Positions 24,344 to 33,479 of a stretch of 64,000 nt of DNA are shown here, one piece after another (position 1 is the stretch's first letter; each line of letters opens with the position of its first letter). The position numbers and the translations under genes were made by a program. Source of the DNA: Promethearchaeota archaeon (GTDB lineage: Archaea; Asgardarchaeota; Lokiarchaeia; Sigyniarchaeales; SOKP01). The DNA lies in NCBI GenBank assembly GCA_019894975.1, contig JAGXNO010000013.1, positions 1 through 64,000 on the forward strand, read 5' to 3'. The notes under the pieces are model-generated. The model searched no databases and had not been told where the DNA came from. It was given only the letters and a program-made list of their open reading frames with translations.

Positions 24344-25248
24344 ACTTGAAAAAAATAAAAATACCTGTAATTCTTGATACAGATATAGGTTTTGATATTG
24401 ATGATACTTGGGCTCTTGGTTTATTATTAAAATGTCCAGAGCTTGATGTGAAATTAATTACCACAACATCAGGAAATACACTGATTAAAACAAAACAGGT
24501 TGCCAAATTTCTTGAAAACGCGGATCGCACTGATATCCCCATAGGAATCGGACCGAAAAATGGTAATGATGAAGAACCACTCTATGATTGGGTAAAGGAT
24601 TATAATTTATCAGATTATCCTGGTGTAATTCATGAGGATGGTATTGAAATCATTTCTGATATGTTACAAAATTCTCTTGAACCTACAACACTAATCGCTA
24701 TTGGACCATTAGGAAATATTGCTAAAGCACTCAGACTCAATCAGAAGATTATGGAAAAAACTCGATTTATTGGAATGCAGGGAAGCATTTACAAAGGATA
24801 TATGGGAGATCCTAATCCTGCAGTGGAATATAACGTTTCTAGTGATATTCAAGCTTGTAGAGAAGTTTTTCAAGCCTCATGGGAGAAAACAATAACTCCA
24901 TTGGATACATGTGGTAATATCATGTTATCTGGAGAGCGTTTCAAGAGAATTCTAGATTGTAGTAATCCGATTGTTGATTCAATCAAAGAATGTTATGAAT
25001 TATGGGCTCAAAAATCAGACCGGTTATATTTAATTACAAAAAAACAAACGTCTACGATTTTATTTGATACAGTTGCTGTTTACCTTGCCTTTTCCGAAGA
25101 ACTACTAAACATAGAAAACTTAAAAATTGAAGTTAATAAGTCGGGAAGAACTTTGATAAGTGAAAAAGGGAGTAATATACGGTGTGCAACTTCTTGGAAA
25201 AACGTTCAAGATTTTAAAGATCTAATCGTTGATCGCTTAACTAGTTAG
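24340..25248 (+). CDS. Inosine-uridine preferring nucleoside hydrolase family protein
   Basis: N-ribohydrolase splitting nucleosides to base and ribose. The N-terminal calcium-binding signature DTDIGFDIDD is intact, followed by IAIGPLGNIAKAL (about residue 120) and the NPAVEYNVSSD segment (about residue 165). At 302 residues it is of normal length. The TTG start overlaps the methyltransferase stop (TTGA), indicating translational coupling. A second TTG at 24346 is also possible. Confidence 0.88.
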   Translation: MNLKKIKIPVILDTDIGFDIDDTWALGLLLKCPELDVKLITTTSGNTLIKTKQVAKFLENADRTDIPIGIGPKNGNDEEPLYDWVKDYNLSDYPGVIHEDGIEIISDMLQNSLEPTTLIAIGPLGNIAKALRLNQKIMEKTRFIGMQGSIYKGYMGDPNPAVEYNVSSDIQACREVFQASWEKTITPLDTCGNIMLSGERFKRILDCSNPIVDSIKECYELWAQKSDRLYLITKKQTSTILFDTVAVYLAFSEELLNIENLKIEVNKSGRTLISEKGSNIRCATSWKNVQDFKDLIVDRLTS

Positions 25249-25274
25249 ATCACATTATTTTTATTTTAGATTTT

Positions 25275-26371
25275 CTAAAGCTTTTCTCCCTTGATTTCTT
25301 CTTCATATTGTTTTCTTTGCTCTTTCAAATATTCTGGTCTTGGGACATCCCACCAACCAACAGCAGGAGATCCAGTATAAGGATATTCTCTTTGAACTTT
25401 AATTTCAATAACTGCGGGTTTTTTTGATTTTGCTGCTCTTTCGAGAGCAGGTATGATTTCTTCTTTTTTGGAGATTTGCTCAGCATAGCATCCAAATGCT
25501 TCACCGATTTTTGCAAAATCAGGAGAATAACTTTTCCCATCTTTATATTCAAAAGCAGTTCCATAGCCTCGATCTTCCCCAAATGCAGCCTGTTGCAAGT
25601 CTTTTATCGCAATCCAACCATGATTATTAAGAACTACAAAGAAAATGTTTTCCAGTCCTAGTTGTACGGCCATAGATAGCTCTGAAATTGTCATCATAAA
25701 ATCACCATCCCCCACAAGCGCAACCACCTGTTGATTTGGATTACCGAGATCAATAACACCTAATTTGGCACCGATTGCTGCTGGAACGCTATATCCCATA
25801 GTTGAAAATCCTCCCGCGGTAAGACATGTTTTGGGTTTGTAAAATTCTAATTCTTGAAGCATTTGAGCTTGTACATTTCCAGAACTTGTTACCATGATTG
25901 CATCCTTGTCAAAAAATTTCCTAACTTCTCTTATTACAGTAGAAATCATTACAGGAACTTTAGAATCATCCCGATTTTCTTCAACGAATTTAAACCATTT
26001 TTTTTTCTCTCAATTTCTTGTAGCACGCCTTTCCCTCTCATATGAACATGAGTATCTCCTGTTATTATAAGACAAGGAAAAGAATCAACAAAAGCATCAG
26101 CAACGCCAATCGCAGTATTGATTGCACCTGGACCAATTGAAGTAAAAACACATAAAGGTTGTCCAGTAATTCTATAATATCCCACTGCGAGATGAACTCC
26201 GGACATTTCTTGTTTTGGTTGAATTAACTGAATTTTATCCTTATCCTTGAAGAAGGCATCTACAAGAGGAAGGTTACCATGCCCTGGAATTCCGATGACA
26301 TATTTAACACCTTCTTTAATAAGATACTTGGAGATAATTTCTCCTCCTGTGTATTTAGACATTATAACCAT
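25275..26371 (-). pseudogene. Thiamine-diphosphate enzyme (acetolactate synthase-like) with central domain missing and a frameshift
   Basis: Two adjacent frames form one protein. Residues 1-130 are the N-terminal TPP-binding Pyr domain (GIPGHGNLPLVDAF; catalytic Glu in QPKQEMSG; GKGVLQEIER). The C-terminal frame is the PP domain with GDG...NN (VGDGDFMM to VLNNHGW). The frames meet at a run of nine A (T on the plus strand, 25988-25996); one extra A restores KKWFKFVEENRDD into the second frame. ALS-like relatives have about 190 more residues (central domain) between these points. Phosphonopyruvate-decarboxylase-type enzymes naturally lack that domain, so a functional two-domain enzyme with a sequencing indel is the alternative. 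Confidence 0.7.
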
Positions 26372-26563
26372 TTTCTTTGATGTTTAGCATTATTATAATG
26401 TAATAAGGATAATAAGAAAAAAATAGTTAATGCAATTAAAATTTGAATTAATAATAAAACTTAATTTGAAAATTCTTATGCCCTCTCTTTTTATAAGGTA
26501 ATTAGCAAGAGATAGTCTTAAAGATTTATTAATAAACACAGTTCTGTAGGACTAAGAAGAAAA

Positions 26564-27898
26564 TTGCCATCCACCTTAGAAAAGATACGGGTTTTAGGAG
26601 AAAACTCAAAATACGATATATGTGCTTCCACGGCTTCAACTAGAACAGATAAATACCCAAAGCTTTTTGGAAATACAAAAGAATGGATTGGAACTACAGC
26701 TAGTGCGGGGATTTGTCATAGTTATACACCTGATGGTCGATGCATGAGTTTATTCAAAACTCTATATACTAACAAATGTATTTATAATTGTAAGTATTGT
26801 TTTTCTAATACATGTAAACGAAAGATGAGTTTTACACCTGAAGAATATGCTCGGACTTTTATGAAACTGTATTCGATGAATGTTGTTGAGGGGGTGTTTA
26901 TATCATCAGGTATATGCGGGAGTGCTGATCAAACAACTGAAGAAATGTTAGAAGCCATTCGATTACTTCGATTCAAATATAATTTTCGAGGATATGTACA
27001 TTTTAAGTGCTTACCAGGTGCAAGTCAATATCTACTCAAAGAGGCAATATCTCTTTCTGATCGCATTTCAATTAATACAGAAGCTTCTTCTAAGGATTAT
27101 CTTTCTGAAATTTCACCAGAAAAAGACTTCAAAAATGATATAATAATGAGACAAAGCTGGTTAAAAAGTCTCCGTTTGAAGAATAACGAAGAATCTCTAA
27201 AAGAAATGAAAGATATGAAACAGGACACTATGTCTAAATTACAATTCCAAGAAAGAATGATAAAGGAAAGAAGAAAAAACGGATATAGGGCATTTCGCTG
27301 GGATGGAGCTCCAATTCTAAATAGTGGCCAAACAACTCAGTTTGTTATTGGTGCTGCGGAATCAGAAACGGATCTAGATCTCTTAAATATGATAGATTGG
27401 CAATATCGTACTGTTGATATAAGGCGCGCCTATTTTTCAGCGTTTATTCCCATTGAAGGAACACCTCTGGGCAATAAAAAACCCGCTCCATTAGAAAGAG
27501 AACATAGGTTATATCAAGCAGATTGGCTTTTAAGAATATATCATTATAAATTAAAAGATATAAAGGAAATTATCACTGAAGAGGGAAACTTACCGAAAGG
27601 GGATCCAAAACTCCATTTTGCAAGAGAGTATTTCAAACATCATAATCTTGTAGATCCAAATAATGCTTCCTACCAAGAATTATTACGAGTTCCAGGAATT
27701 GGGCCAATTTCAGCAAAGAGGATTGTAAATTTACGTAAAGGTAATTATGAATTCAATCGCAGAGAAGATTTAAAATCTGTTGGTGTTGTTTTAAAAAGAG
27801 CTGATCCGTTTCTCAGAGTAAATGGTAGAAATCAAAAAACCCTATCGAGTTTCCTTGAGAATGAAATTTCAAAAGAGGTTCAAAACAGTATATCATGA
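26564..27898 (+). CDS. Putative DNA modification/repair radical SAM protein
   Basis: The radical SAM cluster motif C-x3-C-x2-C is in NKCIYNCKYCF (about residue 71). The N-terminal signature KYDICASTAS and the C-terminal helix-hairpin-helix (ELLRVPGIGPISAKRIV, about residue 380) define the family usually found beside a DUF4130 protein. It is predicted to act on DNA; the reaction is not established. The start is TTG. It overlaps the DUF4130 gene by 4 nt, the conserved arrangement. Confidence 0.88.
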   Translation: MPSTLEKIRVLGENSKYDICASTASTRTDKYPKLFGNTKEWIGTTASAGICHSYTPDGRCMSLFKTLYTNKCIYNCKYCFSNTCKRKMSFTPEEYARTFMKLYSMNVVEGVFISSGICGSADQTTEEMLEAIRLLRFKYNFRGYVHFKCLPGASQYLLKEAISLSDRISINTEASSKDYLSEISPEKDFKNDIIMRQSWLKSLRLKNNEESLKEMKDMKQDTMSKLQFQERMIKERRKNGYRAFRWDGAPILNSGQTTQFVIGAAESETDLDLLNMIDWQYRTVDIRRAYFSAFIPIEGTPLGNKKPAPLEREHRLYQADWLLRIYHYKLKDIKEIITEEGNLPKGDPKLHFAREYFKHHNLVDPNNASYQELLRVPGIGPISAKRIVNLRKGNYEFNRREDLKSVGVVLKRADPFLRVNGRNQKTLSSFLENEISKEVQNSIS

Positions 27899-28599
27899 GC
27901 TGTAATAATTCTCAGGATCCACTTCAAGTGAATGGGCGTTCTAGAGGTTATTCAAAAAAAGAATTACTTGAATATCTTCCCCGTCATAGTGATTTCTCAC
28001 CTATTCTTGTTCGAGAAATCAACAAATTACCTAATATAATTTTACGTAATATGGGTACTCCTTTTGCTCGAAGGATTATTAAAATGGCTAAAGAAATCTC
28101 TCTTGAAGCATATCGTGCAATACAATTTACGCGAACTGAAATTAATAACAGAGGAGTATTATATGGGACTGTGCTTCTCAAACATAAAGTAATGGATAGT
28201 GTCTTAAATTATTTCCATGAACGATGGCCTCAATGTATAATCTGTTTATATAATGAGCATAGAAAAATAACAAGCATAATTAATGAGAAGGGAATTATTC
28301 AGGAATTTAAATTACCCCTCAATAATGTTGTTGAGAAAATTAGCAGCAACCGTCCAATTATATCTTATTTTGACGATATACAATTTTCTGGTAAAGAAAT
28401 TTTCGAATCGTTATATGAATCTCAAAATATTATTGAGCGTGAAAATCCTCGATACTTTAAGAGTATGATCCCAGAGAAGTGTTATGAATTGCCTGGAATG
28501 AGAAATGGAATAGAAAAACGTTATATAGATAAACGTCATTCAGCTAAAACCAAAACTATTGATGATTTTTGCTATAAAAAAATACGTAAAAACAAATAG
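27895..28599 (+). CDS. DUF4130-type DNA metabolism protein, partner of the radical SAM gene
   Basis: A 234-residue protein with the DUF4130 pattern: FTRTEINNRGVLYG, YFHERWPQ and the C-terminal RENPRYFKSMIPEKCYELPGM. The family has been linked to uracil-DNA-glycosylase-like folds and is almost always paired with the radical SAM gene upstream. The start overlaps that gene (ATGA). A joint role in DNA base repair or modification is inferred from family context, not from visible catalytic residues. Confidence 0.75.
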   Translation: MSCNNSQDPLQVNGRSRGYSKKELLEYLPRHSDFSPILVREINKLPNIILRNMGTPFARRIIKMAKEISLEAYRAIQFTRTEINNRGVLYGTVLLKHKVMDSVLNYFHERWPQCIICLYNEHRKITSIINEKGIIQEFKLPLNNVVEKISSNRPIISYFDDIQFSGKEIFESLYESQNIIERENPRYFKSMIPEKCYELPGMRNGIEKRYIDKRHSAKTKTIDDFCYKKIRKNK

Positions 28600-28631
28600 C
28601 TATCTGTTTTTTCTCCTTGAGCAAATTTCAT

Positions 28632-29408
28632 TCAAATTATAGAAGCAAATAAGTCTTTTGCTGTTATATAAGCTTTGCTATCTACAGGTAACAACAGTAA
28701 ATTTTCACCGATTAAATTCATTTTACTGATATCATCGCTATTTGACACAAATCCTAAGAGTTTCACATTTTGTTCAGTAATCGAAGCAACTTCCTTTTCT
28801 AAGATTTCTCTAACGTCCTGGGGAAATCGATTTCCGACTATCCAAATATTTTCGAATAAAAGGTTTACTTCTTTGGTTATTTCTATTATCCGTTTCATGG
28901 TATGGAATCCCATTTTTGAAGGATCAGTCACGATGACGAGATCTGTGACGTTTCTCCCCGTTTTTCGGGCAAAGTATTCTAATCCCGCAGGGGCATCGAT
29001 GAGCACGAAATCATAATTCTTCGATAATATATCAATAATGCGTTTCAAATAATTATTAATACTACAATAGCATCCTTCTCCTTCTCCCCGACCCATTTCT
29101 AAGATATCGAAACTATCCATTTCAATTAAAGCATCAAATACCTCAGATTCAACGATTTGGTCTTTTGAGACGTCGAGAGGGATTTTTCTCTCTTGAATTT
29201 TATGTTTAAACTCAGCCATTTTTCCCCCGACGGTTTCTTTGAAATTAATTTCTTTCCCAATGATATCACCGATATTGGCATCAGGATCGGCATCGATAAC
29301 GAGGATATCAAGATTTTTATTTTTTTCAAGGAGATATTTGAGCATCAAAACAAGGAGAGTCGACTTCCCAACTCCCCCCTTTCCAGAGAATGAGATAATT
29401 TTTTTCAT
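28632..29408 (-). CDS. cooC: CooC-type MinD/ParA family ATPase
   Basis: The deviant Walker A motif GKGGVGKST at the N-terminus is followed by DADPDANIGD and the CooC hallmark GRGEGEGCYCSIN (about residue 105), whose Cys pair binds metal in characterised CooC. Walker-B-like VLIDAPAG follows. CooC inserts nickel into carbon monoxide dehydrogenase/acetyl-CoA synthase, so the organism probably carries a CODH/ACS elsewhere. It is a single gene, convergent with the DUF4130 gene. Confidence 0.88.
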   Translation of the reverse strand: MKKIISFSGKGGVGKSTLLVLMLKYLLEKNKNLDILVIDADPDANIGDIIGKEINFKETVGGKMAEFKHKIQERKIPLDVSKDQIVESEVFDALIEMDSFDILEMGRGEGEGCYCSINNYLKRIIDILSKNYDFVLIDAPAGLEYFARKTGRNVTDLVIVTDPSKMGFHTMKRIIEITKEVNLLFENIWIVGNRFPQDVREILEKEVASITEQNVKLLGFVSNSDDISKMNLIGENLLLLPVDSKAYITAKDLFASII

Positions 29409-29570
29409 GAATTACAGTTTAAAATTATTAATTTATCGTTATTTAATGTAAATTGAACTAAAATTAAAAATATACTATAAATAATTAAAAAGAATTAGAT
29501 GTTTTGTAGTAAGAAAAATTAACTTGTTTTACATAGAAATTAATAAATAATAGAAAAATAAGAAGAAATT

Positions 29571-30023
29571 ATGGTAATACGAGAAATTAAGAAAAATGAG
29601 ATTGATAAGCTATTAAAATTATATACCCATCTCCATCGGAAGGATGTTCCTCTGCCAGAAAAATCAAAATTAATAGCTATTTGGGAAGAAATCACCACTG
29701 ATCCGCGATTACATTACTTTGTTTTAGAAATTGATAATGAACTTGTATCTTCTTGTACGCTTTCTATTATCCCTAATTTAACCCGGGGAGGACGCCCGTA
29801 TGGTTTGATTGAAAACGTGGTAACCCATGCTGAGTATCGCAGACGTGGATTTGGAACTTCAATTCTCCAACACGCCCTTGAAAAAGCTTGGGAACATATT
29901 TGTTATAAAGTCATGTTATTAACAGGCTCAAAAGATCCTGCAATTCATCAATTTTATGAAAAGACAGGATTTCAAAAGGGATTAAAAACAGGGTTTGTAG
30001 CAAACGCGCCTGATTATTCATAA
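29571..30023 (+). CDS. GNAT family N-acetyltransferase
   Basis: A 150-residue acetyl-CoA-dependent acetyltransferase with GLIENVVTHAEYRRRGFG (motif A, R-R-x-G-x-G type) and GSKDPAIHQFYEKTGF (motif B). The substrate is unknown. It sits 13 nt upstream of the HAD gene on the same strand and is probably co-transcribed with it. Confidence 0.88.
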   Translation: MVIREIKKNEIDKLLKLYTHLHRKDVPLPEKSKLIAIWEEITTDPRLHYFVLEIDNELVSSCTLSIIPNLTRGGRPYGLIENVVTHAEYRRRGFGTSILQHALEKAWEHICYKVMLLTGSKDPAIHQFYEKTGFQKGLKTGFVANAPDYS

Positions 30024-30036
30024 TTGGAGTGATAAA

Positions 30037-30714
30037 ATTCTGGAAAATGTAAGTGGAAAAAGAAAGATTAAAGGAATAATTTTTGATTTTGATTTCACTT
30101 TAGCAGATTCATCAAGAGGGGTGGTAGAATGTGTAAATTATGCTTTAAAAGAGCTGGGTTTTTCTGAGGTTGCAGAAAAAGAGATTTTTATTACAATAGG
30201 GCTTACTCTTGAACACACGCTCATAAAATTGGTAGGAGAAAACAATGTTGAAAAAACGGAGGAATTCAAAAATCTATTTATCAAAAGAGCGGATGAGGTA
30301 ATGGCAGATTTAACTATAGTATTTAATGAGACCCCCACTATTATCAAAAAGTTAAATGAAAAAACAATAAAGTTAGCTATTGTTTCTACCAAATTTAGAT
30401 ATAGAATAGAGGATATATTGCGAAGAGAAAATCTCTTAAATTATTTTGATGTTATTATAGGAGGTGAGGATGTTTCATCCCTTAAACCTGATCCAACTGG
30501 GTTGAAATTAGCTATTGAAAAATTGGAGTTGAATTCTTCAGAGGTTTTCTATATAGGTGACAGTATAACCGATGCAAAAACGGCTTATAATGCGGATATT
30601 CTTTTTATTGCTGTTCTTTCAGGGGTTACTTCTGAGAGAGACTTTGGTGAATTCCAAGTAGAATATTTTCTTAAAGATATCTCTGAATTGCCAGAAATAT
30701 TGTTTAATAAGTAA
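30037..30714 (+). CDS. HAD-family hydrolase (phosphoglycolate phosphatase-like), apparently starting at ATT or CTG
   Basis: Haloacid dehalogenase-fold phosphatase. Motif I is IIFDFDFTLADS, motif II lies in KLAIVSTK, the motif III Lys in SLKPDPTG and motif IV is YIGDSITD. Motif I lies upstream of the first standard start (GTG 30121), so that start would remove the nucleophile Asp. The frame upstream has ATT at 30037 and CTG at 30040 but no ATG, GTG or TTG. A good ribosome site, GGAGTGAT (30026-30033), lies just before them. A non-standard start is the simplest reading. Confidence 0.8.
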   Translation: MLENVSGKRKIKGIIFDFDFTLADSSRGVVECVNYALKELGFSEVAEKEIFITIGLTLEHTLIKLVGENNVEKTEEFKNLFIKRADEVMADLTIVFNETPTIIKKLNEKTIKLAIVSTKFRYRIEDILRRENLLNYFDVIIGGEDVSSLKPDPTGLKLAIEKLELNSSEVFYIGDSITDAKTAYNADILFIAVLSGVTSERDFGEFQVEYFLKDISELPEILFNK

Positions 30715-30749
30715 GAAATAGAATTTAATTAAATTTTTCAAGAAGATTT

Positions 30750-31553
30750 TTATTCTTGTCGATAAACTGGGACAATTTTGCTTGTGAATTCAGTCAAATC
30801 ATAATCAAATTCTTCTTCACTAGCAATCTTCCCTAATTCCAGTAATATATGTCTAGCTAAGAGCCAAAAAGCTAATCCCAGTGCCTTTTTACCTCGATTA
30901 TTTGCTGGAACTGCTAGATCTATGCCATTAAGAGTATCATCAGTATCAAAAAGAGCAACAACGGGAACACGTGCTAATTTTGCTTCTCTTAAAATTACTT
31001 TATCCGCATGGGGATCAACAATTACAACAACACTAGCATCCTTTATGTATGTACCTATAAGTGGATTAGTCAAACTTCCAGGAATAAATCGAGTTGTCAC
31101 TTCTTTACATCCCAAGACTTCACAGAATTTTTTAACTGGTTCTTTTCCGTATCTTCGTACAGAAGTAACAATTACCCTATCACTCCCTTCTTCAATATAC
31201 TTGCTTAAGAACTTCGCAGCAATCTTTAATCTTTCATCTGTTTTAGTTAAGTCAATAACATACAACCCATAGTTGGTTTGTCTATAGATAAATCTTCGGG
31301 CATCACCAGTTAACAGTTTAGTACCAATATGGATACCACAACTTAAATAGAGTTGTTTTCTTTCCTCATCTTTATCAACGAGTTCCTCTCTTAATTCTAT
31401 TCCTGCCTCTATGTCTTCAGTATCTAATAACTCCAGTTCTTCCTCTAGATCCAAATCTTCTTCAAAATCTATTTCAAGAGTTTCTTCAAAGTCTTCTAAT
31501 GTCTCGTCTTTCTTTTCACTTTCTTCTTCGGTCTTTTTCTTTTTCCTAGCCAA
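30750..31553 (-). CDS. rps2: 30S ribosomal protein uS2
   Basis: Small-subunit protein S2. The core begins near residue 70 (LYLSCGIHIGTK) and shows VDPHADKVILREAKLARVPV and the FDTDDTLNGIDLAVPANNRG segments typical of archaeal uS2. The first 65 residues are an unusually acidic and lysine-rich extension (long Glu/Asp runs). TTG start. It is not in the usual archaeal S2 operon; no other ribosomal gene is adjacent. Confidence 0.95.
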   Translation of the reverse strand: MARKKKKTEEESEKKDETLEDFEETLEIDFEEDLDLEEELELLDTEDIEAGIELREELVDKDEERKQLYLSCGIHIGTKLLTGDARRFIYRQTNYGLYVIDLTKTDERLKIAAKFLSKYIEEGSDRVIVTSVRRYGKEPVKKFCEVLGCKEVTTRFIPGSLTNPLIGTYIKDASVVVIVDPHADKVILREAKLARVPVVALFDTDDTLNGIDLAVPANNRGKKALGLAFWLLARHILLELGKIASEEEFDYDLTEFTSKIVPVYRQE

Positions 31554-31595
31554 TATAGAACCCTTATTTATTTTATATGTATATCTATTTTAAAA

Positions 31596-31614
31596 TTGAA
31601 AGTAATACTTTCAA
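31596..31614. promoter_or_regulatory. Perfect 8-bp inverted repeat upstream of uS2
   Basis: TTGAAAGT-AAT-ACTTTCAA lies between the divergent uS2 and membrane-protein genes, about 43 nt upstream of the uS2 start. An A/T-rich TATA-like stretch (about 31570-31585, minus strand) lies between it and the gene. The position fits an operator or activator site; the regulator is unknown. Confidence 0.4.
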
Positions 31615-31777
31615 CTAATTATGAATACTTGAGTAAATACATTATAACTTTAATATTTTATCGAGAGGAAGTTTCTAATTAATTCAGAACTTAGGAATTA
31701 CTAATAACAAAAATGATTTTAATTATTATTCAATCACAATAATAATATATGAAATTAAATTTATGCTAGTTTAAATC

Positions 31778-32266
31778 ATGGCTTCCTACCGTTTGATTTT
31801 TGGGATTATCATAGGTATTATTTTAAGCTTTTTCAGTGTGTTCTTCTTTAACATGACAGGGGTTATTACTCAAATAAAGCAATATGTTGGATCTGATACT
31901 ATCAAAGCTGCTTCACTATTAGTAGGTGCTAATTTTGATTTTGACATGATTTCATTTTTTACAAGCAACCCCACAATTCTTGGTTTCTTTGCCCCAGAAT
32001 TGTTAGCATGGATTTTCTTAGGATTTTTAAGTGGCGCTATAGCAAAAGGTACAAAAAGAGGAGTAGTAACAGGATTACTAATTGTTGTAATCGATGTATT
32101 ATTATGGATCATATTCAGCATCGTTTCTGGTGAGGATTTAATGGCTCTATTTCAAGACACACAATTATCTGAGACTTTAGGTGGGATAATAAGCGCAATT
32201 TTGGGAGCTTTTATAGGAGGAGGACTTGGAGGTTTAATCAGCGGACCATATGAAGAATTTTATTAA
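31778..32266 (+). CDS. Four-helix membrane protein of unknown function
   Basis: A 162-residue protein with four hydrophobic segments (about residues 5-28, 70-92, 97-118 and 133-157) and a Gly-rich last helix (GAFIGGGLGGLISG). No catalytic motif is visible. The Gly-rich C-terminal helix resembles small DUF membrane proteins common in archaea. It stands alone between intergenic stretches of about 170-220 nt. Confidence 0.65.
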   Translation: MASYRLIFGIIIGIILSFFSVFFFNMTGVITQIKQYVGSDTIKAASLLVGANFDFDMISFFTSNPTILGFFAPELLAWIFLGFLSGAIAKGTKRGVVTGLLIVVIDVLLWIIFSIVSGEDLMALFQDTQLSETLGGIISAILGAFIGGGLGGLISGPYEEFY

Positions 32267-32450
32267 AAGTAATTACCATTTTTCTATTTTTTTCTAAAAT
32301 AATTTACCAATATTCATGAAATAGCTCTAAGAATATAGATTTACCTCCTTTTTTCAAACTATATACCAAAATAAATAAGTTAATTATCGTACGGGATACC
32401 CATTTTTTTATACGTAAAACTTAAAGTAAATTGTCATCTTATAAAATTTA

Positions 32451-32987
32451 ATGGACCGGAAAGAAGATATTTTACCAGATCGAGATTATGTAATCGATCT
32501 TCTTAGAACGCTGAAAATTCCGCATTCAGTTCGTCGACATTCTGAAAAAGTGGCCATTAAAGCTTTAGAAATAGCAAATAAAATAACTAAAGCTAAAGTT
32601 GATGTAAATTTAGTGGAAATTGGTGCACTTTTACATGATATTGGTAGAACAAAGACACATGGGTTTAAACACGCCTTAATTGGAGGGAAGATTCTAAGAA
32701 AAAGAGGTTTTTCTGAGCGACTTGCTAGAATCTGTGAAACTCATATTTTGGGAGGCTTAGATTTAGAAGATGCCAAGATATTTGGTCTTCCTGAGAAAGA
32801 ATATCTACCAATTTCATTAGAAGAAAAAATAATATGTTTAGCAGACAAACATATGGCAGGAACAAATGAAGTTTCAATAACCGAAAGGTTTAATCGCTGG
32901 TTTCAAAAGTATGGGAGAAGCCAGATTTTGTTGAAATCTAAGAAACGCATTGAAAAAATCCAGGAAGAAATTGAAGGATTAATGTAA
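32451..32987 (+). CDS. HD-domain phosphohydrolase (TIGR00295-like)
   Basis: A 178-residue metal-dependent phosphohydrolase. HD ligands are His in VRRHSEKVA, His-Asp in LLHDIGRTKTHGFKH and Asp in CLADKHMAG. The full-length match resembles an archaeal HD family of unknown substrate. A TATA-like TTTTTATAC occurs at about 32405-32413. The stop overlaps the convergent leuD end by 9 nt. Confidence 0.82.
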   Translation: MDRKEDILPDRDYVIDLLRTLKIPHSVRRHSEKVAIKALEIANKITKAKVDVNLVEIGALLHDIGRTKTHGFKHALIGGKILRKRGFSERLARICETHILGGLDLEDAKIFGLPEKEYLPISLEEKIICLADKHMAGTNEVSITERFNRWFQKYGRSQILLKSKKRIEKIQEEIEGLM

Positions 32988-33479
32988 TAATTTCTTCTTT
33001 AACTGGTTTATTATTCCTCCTTCTTTTAGTATATTGGTTAGAAAATCTGGTAATCTATCAAAATTCAATTCAAAATTTTTGGTTTTATTGAGAATCCTAC
33101 CTTTATTTAATGTAATCTCTATATGATCACCGTGAGAAAAGTTTTCTTCATTCCAATTTAATTGTATCCCTGGAATTCCTAAGTTAATTAGATTTCGAAA
33201 ATAAATTCGAGCAAATGATTTTGCAATTATCGCTTTTACTCCAAGTATCTTAAATACATTAACAGCTTCTTCCCGTGAACTACCAGTGCCAAAATTCCCC
33301 CCAGCAATGATAATATTTTCTTTTACCACTGTATTTGCAAAATTCGGATCGATGTATTTCAATGTATTCTTAGCCATCTCAGTAGTATCTCTTAGGGTTA
33401 AGGTATCAGATGGAACAATGTCATCCGTATTGATGTCATCCCCTAGGATATATACATAACCTTGAATTGTATCAATCAA
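32979..33479 (-). CDS. leuD: 3-isopropylmalate/homoaconitate dehydratase small subunit
   Basis: Swivel-domain subunit of an aconitase-family isomerase. GDDINTDDIVPSDTL at the N-terminus is followed by GGNFGTGSSREEAV (about residue 60), which contacts substrate, and KSFARIYFRNLINLGIP. The length of 166 residues fits archaeal LeuD/HacB. TTG start immediately after the leuC stop codon, so the two are one translational unit. Which 2-isomalate it acts on cannot be fixed from sequence alone. Confidence 0.9.
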   Translation of the reverse strand: MIDTIQGYVYILGDDINTDDIVPSDTLTLRDTTEMAKNTLKYIDPNFANTVVKENIIIAGGNFGTGSSREEAVNVFKILGVKAIIAKSFARIYFRNLINLGIPGIQLNWNEENFSHGDHIEITLNKGRILNKTKNFELNFDRLPDFLTNILKEGGIINQLKKKLLH

